Positions 6,520 through 13,508 of a stretch of DNA of 15,716 bases are shown one piece after another. How positions within the stretch are numbered: position 1 is the first letter of the stretch; the number at the start of each line of letters is the position of its first letter. Below the pieces are notes generated by a model, which was not told where the DNA came from, made no database searches, and worked only from the letters and a program-made list of their open reading frames with translations. This stretch comes from HGM20899 sp964615195 (GTDB lineage Bacteria > Pseudomonadota > Gammaproteobacteria > Enterobacterales > Succinivibrionaceae): assembly GCA_964615195.1 (NCBI GenBank), contig CAZTNG010000053.1, forward strand, positions 1 to 15,716. Reading direction: 5' to 3'. The translations under genes were made by a program, and so were the position numbers.

Positions 6520-7293
6520 TTAAAACATAACAGCTGTAAGTACAAAATCTAAACCTAAAATTGCGAGTGACGATTGCACTACCGTATTAGTTGTAGCTTT
6601 GCTAATGCCTACTGATGTAGGTACTAAATCATATCCATTAAATAATGCAATCCAAGTAACAACTAGAGCAAATACAAAACTCTTTATTACACACATACCT
6701 ATATCATCAAAAAAATCTATTGAACTGCGCATTCCACTCCAGAAAATCCCATCGTCTACTCCCAACCAATCCACTCCGACCAATTTTCCACCGTATATAC
6801 CAACTAAAGTAAAAATCAAAGTAAGCAATGGCAAAGAGATAAAACCAGCCCAAAATCTCGGAGCTATAACTCGTCTTAAAGGATCAACCGCCATCATTTC
6901 AAGAGAAGTAATTTGTTCCGTAGCCTTTTTTAAGCCAATTTCTGCAGTCAATGCAGATCCTGCTCTTCCTGCAAAAAGTAATGCTGCTACGACAGGTCCT
7001 AATTCTCTGATAATAGACAATGCTACTAATTGACCTAAAGCCCCTTCGGCCATAAAATCCACAAGAACATTAAACCCTTGCAAGCCTAACACCATTCCAA
7101 TAAACAAACCTGAAACAACAATTATACTTATAGATTGCACACCCACTACATACAATTGTTGCATAACCATTGGGAAATTTTTACGAAACTGAGGTTTCCC
7201 CACTAGAGAATAAAACAACATAATCGTTGCTCTACCGAAAGCACTAAGTTTCCCTACACCCCAATGTCCTAAAGACGCTATAAAACCAATCAT
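6520..7293 (-). CDS. mlaE: MlaE, permease subunit of the Mla lipid ABC transporter
   Basis: MlaE is the integral inner-membrane permease; two copies form the core of the MlaFEDB complex, with MlaF on the cytoplasmic face and the MlaD ring on the periplasmic face. The 257-residue protein is close to the E. coli length (260) and has several hydrophobic segments, for example around residues 55-75, 85-115, 145-170, 200-220 and 240-257. The family hallmark REL(G)PVVAALLFAGRAGSALTAE is present as IRELGPVV and AGRAGSALTAEIG (about 95-118), followed by EQITSLEMMAVDPLRR. The ATG at 7293 overlaps the mlaF stop by one base (TAATG), with AGGA 7 nt upstream, so translational coupling is likely. Confidence 0.96.
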   Translation of the reverse strand: MIGFIASLGHWGVGKLSAFGRATIMLFYSLVGKPQFRKNFPMVMQQLYVVGVQSISIIVVSGLFIGMVLGLQGFNVLVDFMAEGALGQLVALSIIRELGPVVAALLFAGRAGSALTAEIGLKKATEQITSLEMMAVDPLRRVIAPRFWAGFISLPLLTLIFTLVGIYGGKLVGVDWLGVDDGIFWSGMRSSIDFFDDIGMCVIKSFVFALVVTWIALFNGYDLVPTSVGISKATTNTVVQSSLAILGLDFVLTAVMF

Positions 7294-8081
7294 TATAAAT
7301 CCTGTATATATGAAACTTCTGTCGGATAATTAAATGGAACAGGGCCATCATATTCTCCATTTATGAATTGTTTAACTTGTGGATCACAAGAAGATTTCAA
7401 TTCAGTTGGAGAACCTTTAGCTATAACTTTTCCACTAGCTAATATATAAACATAATCTGCAATACCCAATACTTCAGAAACGTCATGAGTTACAATGATT
7501 GATGTTAAACCTAGAGTGGAATTGAGCATTTTTATCAGCTTTAGTAATACAGCCATTGTAATAGGATCTTGCCCTACAAAAGGTTCATCATACATAATTA
7601 GTTCTGGATCTAAAGCTATAGATCTAGCTAAAGCAGCTCTTCTTGCCATTCCTCCTGAAAGTTCTTGTGGCATTAGCTCTGCTGCACCTCTTAATCCTAC
7701 AGCTTCAAGTTTCATTATAACCATATCTCTAATAACTTGCTCTGGTAACCGTGTATGTTCTCTTATTGGGAAAGCAACATTATCAAAAACATTCATTTCA
7801 GTAAATAAAGCTCCACTTTGGAAAAGCATACTCATTCTTTTACGTAGTGAATATAATTCAGTGCGAGAAAGTTTATTAATGTTAATGCTATTATAAAGAA
7901 TTTCTCCACTATCTGGTGCTAATTGTCCTCCAATTAATCGCAGCATTGTTGTTTTTCCTGTACCGCTAGGTCCTAAAAACGCCACAATTTTTCCCTTAGG
8001 AATTGAGATGGATACATCATCATATATTTTCCTTACACCGTAAGAGAAAGTTACATTTTTTATTTCAATCAGCGTATTCAT
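7293..8081 (-). CDS. mlaF: MlaF, ATPase subunit of the Mla lipid ABC transporter
   Basis: MlaF is the cytoplasmic ATPase that powers MlaFEDB-mediated phospholipid transport. With the ATG at 8081 it has 262 residues. The Walker A motif is GPSGTGKT (37-44), the signature LSGGMARR (141-148), Walker B LIMYDEP (161-167) and the switch histidine is in THD (198-200). Between them lie the Q-loop MLFQSG and the family-specific FQSGALFTEMNVFDNVAFP region. The C-terminal GPVPFNYP extension is typical of MlaF. The frame is open to 8138, but homologs begin near MNTLIEIKNVTFSYG, and GGTGG lies just upstream of 8081. It is the first gene of mlaFEDCB. Confidence 0.96.
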   Translation of the reverse strand: MNTLIEIKNVTFSYGVRKIYDDVSISIPKGKIVAFLGPSGTGKTTMLRLIGGQLAPDSGEILYNSININKLSRTELYSLRKRMSMLFQSGALFTEMNVFDNVAFPIREHTRLPEQVIRDMVIMKLEAVGLRGAAELMPQELSGGMARRAALARSIALDPELIMYDEPFVGQDPITMAVLLKLIKMLNSTLGLTSIIVTHDVSEVLGIADYVYILASGKVIAKGSPTELKSSCDPQVKQFINGEYDGPVPFNYPTEVSYIQDL

Positions 8082-8479
8082 TAAACCACCAATAATTTTT
8101 AAAATTGATCTATTTAAAACTTGGAACAATATTAACATTCGTTACTGTATGTAAAACTATACACTAATTCTTATTTTTAAACTAGTTTTAATCAAGTAAT
8201 AAATTTAATACATACACCTAAATTTGATAACTTAATCATTACAAAAAGTAAAATATAGTCTTTATGCAAAAGTTGTGCAACAATAGTATATTATCTTATA
8301 TACTGTAAAATAGTATCAATAATAAAGCTAAAAAAGATTTTATATATTATGTAATAATATCCTTTTATTTATAAAAAAGACTTAAATAGCTAAAAATTGG
8401 TAATTTTGCATACGTTAAAGTAACTTTTATCTATTATTTAACATTGTGTATGTAATTTCTAGAAAAATGGAGTAAGCGA
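8082..8479. other. Divergent intergenic region, mlaF / kdsD
   Basis: A strongly AT-rich 398-bp spacer separates the leftward mla-mur and rightward kds-lpt-rpoN operons. No supported coding frame is present; in E. coli yrbG occupies the place before kdsD. It contains a candidate leftward promoter (8252-8280) and inverted repeats AGTATAT/ATATACT (8285-8304) and ATATTAT-GTA-ATAATAT (8344-8360). The kdsD ribosome binding site GGAG is at 8468-8471. No convincing rightward promoter could be fixed: TTGCAT at 8406 has only a poorly spaced TATTAT at 8432. Confidence 0.6.
8252..8280 (-). promoter_or_regulatory. Candidate promoter for mlaFEDCB
   Basis: On the minus strand TTGCAC (8275-8280) and TATATT (8252-8257) lie 17 bp apart. 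The -10 matches 5 of 6 consensus positions, the -35 only 3 of 6. The start near 8245 would give a leader of about 165 nt before mlaF. The -35 region overlaps a near-palindrome (GTTGTGCAAC, 8272-8281), which on the other strand supplies TTGTGC ahead of TTATAT (8296-8301), a possible weak rightward promoter. Confidence 0.35.
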
Positions 8480-9442
8480 ATGATTGCATTCAAACAAGCC
8501 GCAATAAATGTGATTAATGCTGAAATTGAAGCAATAGAAGGTCTAAAACAATACATTACTGACGACTTTGACATAGCCTGTAAAATGATCCTAGACTGTA
8601 CTGGTAAAATTGTAGTTACAGGAATGGGGAAATCAGGTCATATTGGTTCCAAAATCGCTGCAACCATGGCAAGTACTGGCACTCCAGCTTTTTTTGTACA
8701 TCCAGGAGAAGCTAGTCACGGTGATTTAGGAATGATTAGCGATACGGATCTAGTTATCGCAATATCAAATTCCGGCGAAACTAAAGAAGTTTTAGCGATC
8801 ATTCCTCTACTAAAAAGACGCGGCATTAAAATTATTGGCATGAGTGGCGAAGAAAACAGTACACTTGCAAAATACTCTTCAGTTCATTTATGCTTTAAAG
8901 TAGCCAAAGAAGCATGTCCACTAAACTTAGCACCAACATCAAGTACTACAGCTACTTTAGTTCTAGGAGACGCACTTGCCGTAGCATTGCTTGAAGCCAA
9001 AGGCTTTACTGCTCGTGATTTTGCAATGAGTCACCCAGGTGGTAGTTTAGGGAAAAGACTTCTAACAAGAAATTGCGATGTAATGCACACAGATGAAGCT
9101 TTACCAAAAATCATGTCAACAGCTAGTATAAAAGACGCCTTATTTGAAATGACATCAAAAGGATTGGGCATGGTTGCAATAACTAATGCTGATAATACAC
9201 TCTATGGAGTTTTTACTGATGGAGACCTCCGCAGAACCATTGATAGAGGAATTGCACTCAATTCACCAATTTCTGAAATTGTTAACAATGCATGCATAAC
9301 TGTTGATAAGGAAATGTTAGCAGCTGAATCACTTAAAATCATGCATGAACATAAAATCAATGGACTAATAGTAATAGATAAAAATAAAATTCCTGTTGGA
9401 GCATTTAATATGCATGATTTACTTAATCAAGGAGTATTTTAA
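8480..9442 (+). CDS. kdsD: D-arabinose 5-phosphate isomerase
   Basis: KdsD converts ribulose 5-phosphate to arabinose 5-phosphate, the first step toward Kdo, the inner-core sugar of LPS. The 320-residue protein (E. coli 328) has an N-terminal SIS domain (about 35-175) with GMGKSGHIGSK (48-58), TGTPAFFVHPGEASHGDLGM and ISNSGETKE. The segment CPLNLAPTSSTTATLVLGDALA and the SHPGGSLGKRLL histidine loop follow. Two CBS domains fill the C-terminal third (about 203-320), the first with GVFTDGDLRR and the second ending MHDLL. GGAG lies 8 nt before the ATG. It opens the kdsD-kdsC-lptCAB-rpoN operon and is followed after 2 bp by kdsC. Confidence 0.96.
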   Translation: MIAFKQAAINVINAEIEAIEGLKQYITDDFDIACKMILDCTGKIVVTGMGKSGHIGSKIAATMASTGTPAFFVHPGEASHGDLGMISDTDLVIAISNSGETKEVLAIIPLLKRRGIKIIGMSGEENSTLAKYSSVHLCFKVAKEACPLNLAPTSSTTATLVLGDALAVALLEAKGFTARDFAMSHPGGSLGKRLLTRNCDVMHTDEALPKIMSTASIKDALFEMTSKGLGMVAITNADNTLYGVFTDGDLRRTIDRGIALNSPISEIVNNACITVDKEMLAAESLKIMHEHKINGLIVIDKNKIPVGAFNMHDLLNQGVF

Positions 9443-9444
9443 TA

Positions 9445-9996
9445 ATGTCTATAGTGTTCTCTCCTTATTCACCAATTACGACTGAATTGTTTGAAAAAAT
9501 AAAAAAAATTAAATTACTTATTAGTGATGTAGATGGCGTTTTATCTGATGGGAAAATATATCTTACTAACTCAGGCGATGAAATTAAAAATTTTAATGTT
9601 CGCGATGGATTTGGAATTGTTGCAATTCAAAAAATTGGGATAAATTTTGCTGTAATAACAGGAAGATCCTCTAATATTGTGAACACAAGAATGAATAGCT
9701 TAGGAGTTGAACTAATTTATCAAGGTGTACAAGACAAAGTACCATATTTGAATAAAATTATTGATAAGCTAAATATTTCAAAAAATGAAATTGCCTACAT
9801 CGGTGATGATGTTATAGATATTCCTGTTTTTAATTGTGTAGGCTTAAGCTTTTGCCCTAAAGATGCCCACCCTACTGTAGTAGCGCAAGCAACTTATACA
9901 TGCCATTGTAAAGGTGGCGATGGAGCCGTGCGAGAGGTATGTGACCTAATTTTACTTGCACACAATAAAATTGACCTAGTTGGAGCAAGTAAATAA
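9445..9996 (+). CDS. kdsC: 3-deoxy-D-manno-octulosonate 8-phosphate phosphatase
   Basis: KdsC dephosphorylates Kdo 8-phosphate to Kdo. It is a tetrameric cytoplasmic HAD-superfamily enzyme without a cap domain. The 183-residue protein (E. coli 188) carries the HAD motif I nucleophile and acid D28 and D30 in LISDVDGVLSDG, motif II ITGRSS (71-76), the conserved lysine in QDKVPYL (K98) and motif III GDDVIDIPV (120-128). The C-terminal GGDGAVREVCDLIL, which closes the neighbouring active site in homologs, is present. It starts 2 bp after kdsD, with GGAG inside the kdsD end, and its stop overlaps the lptC start (TAATG). All catalytic residues seem intact. Confidence 0.96.
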   Translation: MSIVFSPYSPITTELFEKIKKIKLLISDVDGVLSDGKIYLTNSGDEIKNFNVRDGFGIVAIQKIGINFAVITGRSSNIVNTRMNSLGVELIYQGVQDKVPYLNKIIDKLNISKNEIAYIGDDVIDIPVFNCVGLSFCPKDAHPTVVAQATYTCHCKGGDGAVREVCDLILLAHNKIDLVGASK

Positions 9997-10595
9997 TGCT
10001 TAAATATTTGTTTTTTATATGCTTGTTAATTTGTTCATACCTTTTTTACCATTGGGTAAACACAAATGAGAAAACTATACAAGAAACAACTATTGAAGCG
10101 TTGCCAACATTTATTGCTAAAGATATAAAATCCAAAATGTATAATAATAGTGGAGATTTATTTGAAATACTAAGTGCACAAAAAGCAGAGTTTTATAAAT
10201 CAATAGATATGACAGATTTAACAGTACCTTCTTTACATTATATACCTGCCAAAGATACAAGTAACAAAGGCAAGATTGATAACAATAACATTACTGACTC
10301 TGAAATTTGGCATCTTTCTGCTAAGCACGGAGTTCTTAATAGTGATGATAGCATTTATTTACGAGATGACGTTGTCGTCACAAACACTAACACAAATTCT
10401 TTGGTTCAAAAGATTACATCTTCATACCTAGAATTAGATTTTTCAACAAATGAAATTCGTACTCCAGAAAGAATTAATATTGAAGGTACCAATTTTAAAA
10501 ATAATGGTTTAGGTTTCAACGGAAATTTAAATACCAAATACTTTACTATAAACGAGGATTGTCATGCGAATTATTTCGGCTTTACTAGCAAGTAG
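9996..10595 (+). CDS. lptC: LptC, LPS export bitopic membrane protein
   Basis: LptC links the inner-membrane LptBFG extractor to the periplasmic LptA bridge. The 199-residue protein (E. coli 191) has one N-terminal transmembrane helix (about residues 3-19: KYLFFICLLICSYLFYH) and then a periplasmic beta-rich OstA-like domain. Recognisable segments include a short IWHLSAKHGVLN strand pair, DDSIYLRDDVVVTNTNT and a late segment LDFSTNEIRTPERINIEG. Sequence conservation in this family is low, so position between kdsC and lptA is important support. The ATG overlaps the kdsC stop by one base. Its 3' end overlaps lptA by 32 nt, more than the usual 4 or so. Confidence 0.92.
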   Translation: MLKYLFFICLLICSYLFYHWVNTNEKTIQETTIEALPTFIAKDIKSKMYNNSGDLFEILSAQKAEFYKSIDMTDLTVPSLHYIPAKDTSNKGKIDNNNITDSEIWHLSAKHGVLNSDDSIYLRDDVVVTNTNTNSLVQKITSSYLELDFSTNEIRTPERINIEGTNFKNNGLGFNGNLNTKYFTINEDCHANYFGFTSK

Positions 10596-11097
10596 CATAT
10601 TTTGTACTATATCTTTTTTTAATATAGCTCAAGCTGTTCAAAGCGACTTTTCTAAACCCATAAGTGTAGATTCTAATAAACAAATCGCTGAACTTGCTAA
10701 AAATAAAATCACCTTTCTTGATAATGTTGTTATCATCCAAGGTAGTATAGAGATTCACGCTGATAAAGTTGAAATATTAAGGACCGATACAGGTGATGTT
10801 AAAAGCATGACCGCCCTAGGAAGACCAGCAACTTTTAAACAATTAATGGATAATGGTAGAAATGTAAATGCTCAAGCACTTCAAATTACATATGAACCAA
10901 AAATACAAACTATTACTCTATTAAAAAATGCTTTTATTCAACAAGAAAATTCTAAGCTATCTAGTGATAAAATCATATACAACATTGGTACTGAAAAAAT
11001 GGAAGCTGAAGCAGCTAGTAAAGAAGGAAGAGTAACTACTGTATTTATTCCTGATCAACTTAAAACTCAAATTAATGATTCAAAGAAGAATAATTGA
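10564..11097 (+). CDS. lptA: LptA, periplasmic LPS bridge protein
   Basis: LptA monomers stack into the periplasmic bridge that carries LPS from LptC to LptD in the outer membrane. The 177-residue protein (E. coli 185) has a signal peptide with hydrophobic core ISALLASSIFCTISFFNI and probable cleavage IAQA|VQ near residue 24. The mature OstA domain has the pattern KPISVDSNKQIAEL, FLDNVVIIQGSIEIHADKVEI and the later QALQITYEPKIQTITLLKNAFI, close to E. coli LptA strands. The ATG lies inside lptC with GAGG 7-8 nt upstream, so translation is probably coupled. Its stop TGA overlaps the GAGG site of lptB. Confidence 0.95.
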   Translation: MRIISALLASSIFCTISFFNIAQAVQSDFSKPISVDSNKQIAELAKNKITFLDNVVIIQGSIEIHADKVEILRTDTGDVKSMTALGRPATFKQLMDNGRNVNAQALQITYEPKIQTITLLKNAFIQQENSKLSSDKIIYNIGTEKMEAEAASKEGRVTTVFIPDQLKTQINDSKKNN

Positions 11098-11105
11098 GGT
11101 ACCAC

Positions 11106-11834
11106 ATGACTACACTTAAAGCAGAACATTTATTTAAACAATTTAAATCTCGTGTAGTAGTAAACGACGTCAGCATCAATGTAAAAAGTGGTGAAATTGT
11201 TGGACTACTTGGACCTAATGGAGCGGGGAAAACCACTTCATTTTATATGATAGTAGGTATAATTAAAGTAGACAAAGGGCAAGTATTTATTGATGACACT
11301 GAAATTACTCATAAACCAATGGATAAACGAGCTCATTTCGGATTAGGGTACCTTCCTCAAGAAGCTAGTATTTGGAGAAAACTAACAGTTAAAGAAAACT
11401 TACTAGGAGCGCTTGAGTTAAACGTGAAAATCAAATCCAAACGTGAAAGACTTGAACGTATGGAGTCTCTCTTAGAAGAGTTTAGAATTACTCATATTGC
11501 TCAAAACACAGGTATGAGTTTATCTGGTGGTGAAAGACGACGAGTAGAAATTGCTCGAGCTTTGGCTTCAGATCCCCACTTTATATTACTTGACGAACCA
11601 TTTGCAGGTGTAGATCCAATATCCGTTGGAGATATTAAAGCCATAATAGAACAACTTAGAGATCGTGGCATTGGCGTACTTATTACAGATCACAATGTAC
11701 GAGAAACCCTTGATGTTTGTGAACGTGCTTACATCGTTAATCAAGGAAAAATGATAGCATACGGTTCACCGGATGACATTTTATCCAATGAACTCGTAAA
11801 AAAAGTCTATCTAGGTGAAAATTTTGCGATTTAA
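11106..11834 (+). CDS. lptB: LptB, ATPase of the LPS export ABC transporter
   Basis: LptB is the cytoplasmic ATPase of LptB2FG, which extracts LPS from the inner membrane and pushes it along the LptC-LptA bridge. With the ATG at 11106 it has 242 residues (E. coli 241). Motifs are Walker A GPNGAGKT (36-43), Q-loop GYLPQEAS (81-88), signature LSGGERRRVEIARAL (139-153), Walker B with catalytic E164 in LLDEPFAGVDP, and the switch H196 in ITDHNVRE. The frame extends to a TTG at 11094, but GAGG (11096-11099) sits 6 nt before the ATG and homologs start there. lptF and lptG are not in this window, as in E. coli. Confidence 0.97.
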   Translation: MTTLKAEHLFKQFKSRVVVNDVSINVKSGEIVGLLGPNGAGKTTSFYMIVGIIKVDKGQVFIDDTEITHKPMDKRAHFGLGYLPQEASIWRKLTVKENLLGALELNVKIKSKRERLERMESLLEEFRITHIAQNTGMSLSGGERRRVEIARALASDPHFILLDEPFAGVDPISVGDIKAIIEQLRDRGIGVLITDHNVRETLDVCERAYIVNQGKMIAYGSPDDILSNELVKKVYLGENFAI

Positions 11835-11879
11835 CTACTTGGACAAAAAAAGTAATATAAAATTTAAAAGAGATACTTT

Positions 11880-13478
11880 ATGAAAACTTCCTTGAATATT
11901 CGTCAAGCAGCAATGCAAACATTGACAATGACACCACAATTACAGCAAGCAATAAGACTTTTACAGTTATCAACTGCTGAATTGCAGACGGAAATTCAAG
12001 AAAACTTAGATAAAAATCCTTTGTTAGAGATTGATGAATCTAATACCAATAACAATGTTGAATCTTTAGATGCTATTGTTGAAAGAGAAATGAATGCAGA
12101 AAGAGCAGATGACGATTTCAATCCATTTAACAATGATAGAACTATTTCACTTGATGATGCTCCATATGGAAGAGATAATAATAGCGATCTCTCTAAAGTT
12201 ATCAATGAAAAAGGAGAATCTTCAGTAAGTCCAAACCAAAATACTAACAATGACGATTATATAGAAAACTCAAACTCATCAATTGTTGATTCAGACACTA
12301 GTGATGCGTGGCGTGAAAACTACTCCGCATCAATGTCAAGTGGAAGAGGTTCTTTTGATGGCGATGAAGAAATGTATCAAGGTGAAACAGCATATGAACT
12401 TAAAGATCATTTGTTATGGCAACTAAATCTCACTCCTTTTACACCATCTGACAAACTAATAGCTGAAGCAATTATTGATGGAATAGATGATTCTGGTTAT
12501 TTAACAGAAAGCTTAGATGATATTTTAATAGCAGTTAAATATGAATTCCCAGACACTGAACTTGATGAAGTTGAAGCCGTTTTAAAGTTGATTCAACATT
12601 TTGATCCAATCGGAATTGCTGGACGAAATGTTAAAGAATCACTATTAATACAGCTAGATCAATTTGATAAAGAAGCACCAATTAATAAACTAGCAAGAAA
12701 TATAGTAGAAAACTATCTAGACCTCCTCGGAAATAAAGATTACAGATCATTAATTAAAAAATTAGCGATTAAAGAAAATGAGCTCAAGGATGCTATAAGT
12801 GTTATCACTAGTTTAGAACCACGTCCGGGAAATTTCATTAAACATGAAAATAATGAATTCATTATTCCCGACGTTGCAGTAGTTAAAAAAAACGGAGTAT
12901 GGTGCGCTGAACTAAATCCATCAGTAGTACCAAAACTGCATATTAATGAAACTTATAGCGCTTTATGTCAAGATTCCAAATCATCTGATGCTCAATATAT
13001 AAAATCACATATGCAAGAAGCTAGTTGGTTTATACAGAGCTTAAACAAACGTAATGACACTCTGTTAAAGGTCGCAAACTGCATAGTAAAACAACAACAA
13101 GACTTCTTTGAAAAAGGACCTCAAGCTATGAAGCCGATGGTTCTAAACGATGTAGCAACATCTGTAGAAATGCATGAATCTACAGTATCTAGAGTCACAA
13201 CAGAAAAGTATATGCATACACCTAGAGGAACATTCGAACTAAAATACTTTTTTTCAAGCCACGTAAACACTGACAATGGTGGTGAATGCTCATCAACAGC
13301 TATCAGAGCTCTAATTAAAGAACTAATAAGTAAAGAGAACACTGCAAAACCATTAAGTGACAACCAAATATCCGACATTCTTAAAGAAAAAGGAATAATG
13401 GTAGCGAGAAGAACCGTTGCAAAATATAGAGAATCTCTAAATATTCCATCTTCAAGTCAAAGGAAAAATTTAATCTAA
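11880..13478 (+). CDS. rpoN: RNA polymerase sigma-54 factor
   Basis: RpoN directs RNA polymerase to -24/-12 promoters that need AAA+ enhancer-binding activators. The glutamine-rich activator-response region I is at 1-50 (QTLTMTPQLQQAIRLLQLS, then NPLLE at 46-50). A long acidic, Asn/Ser/Asp-rich linker spans about 52-168. The core-binding region begins near 170 (YELKDHLLWQL). A helix-turn-helix follows (VATSVEMHESTVSRVTTEKY, with TPRGTFELKYFF), and the RpoN box ARRTVAKYRE is at 509-518. The length of 532 exceeds E. coli (477), mainly from the linker. It lies 45 bp after lptB in the conserved lpt-rpoN order. The hpf and ptsN genes that usually follow are absent; an opposing gene ends 30 bp away. 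Confidence 0.97.
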   Translation: MKTSLNIRQAAMQTLTMTPQLQQAIRLLQLSTAELQTEIQENLDKNPLLEIDESNTNNNVESLDAIVEREMNAERADDDFNPFNNDRTISLDDAPYGRDNNSDLSKVINEKGESSVSPNQNTNNDDYIENSNSSIVDSDTSDAWRENYSASMSSGRGSFDGDEEMYQGETAYELKDHLLWQLNLTPFTPSDKLIAEAIIDGIDDSGYLTESLDDILIAVKYEFPDTELDEVEAVLKLIQHFDPIGIAGRNVKESLLIQLDQFDKEAPINKLARNIVENYLDLLGNKDYRSLIKKLAIKENELKDAISVITSLEPRPGNFIKHENNEFIIPDVAVVKKNGVWCAELNPSVVPKLHINETYSALCQDSKSSDAQYIKSHMQEASWFIQSLNKRNDTLLKVANCIVKQQQDFFEKGPQAMKPMVLNDVATSVEMHESTVSRVTTEKYMHTPRGTFELKYFFSSHVNTDNGGECSSTAIRALIKELISKENTAKPLSDNQISDILKEKGIMVARRTVAKYRESLNIPSSSQRKNLI

Positions 13479-13508
13479 AATTTGAGTTTTAAATGAAATG
13501 GATATAAT

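Noticed and set aside
6599..7033. Plus-strand open frames antisense to mlaE, mlaF (7495-7896), murA (4391-4618) and rpoN
   Set aside because: They mirror strongly conserved genes on the opposite strand; they lack ribosome binding sites and recognisable domains.
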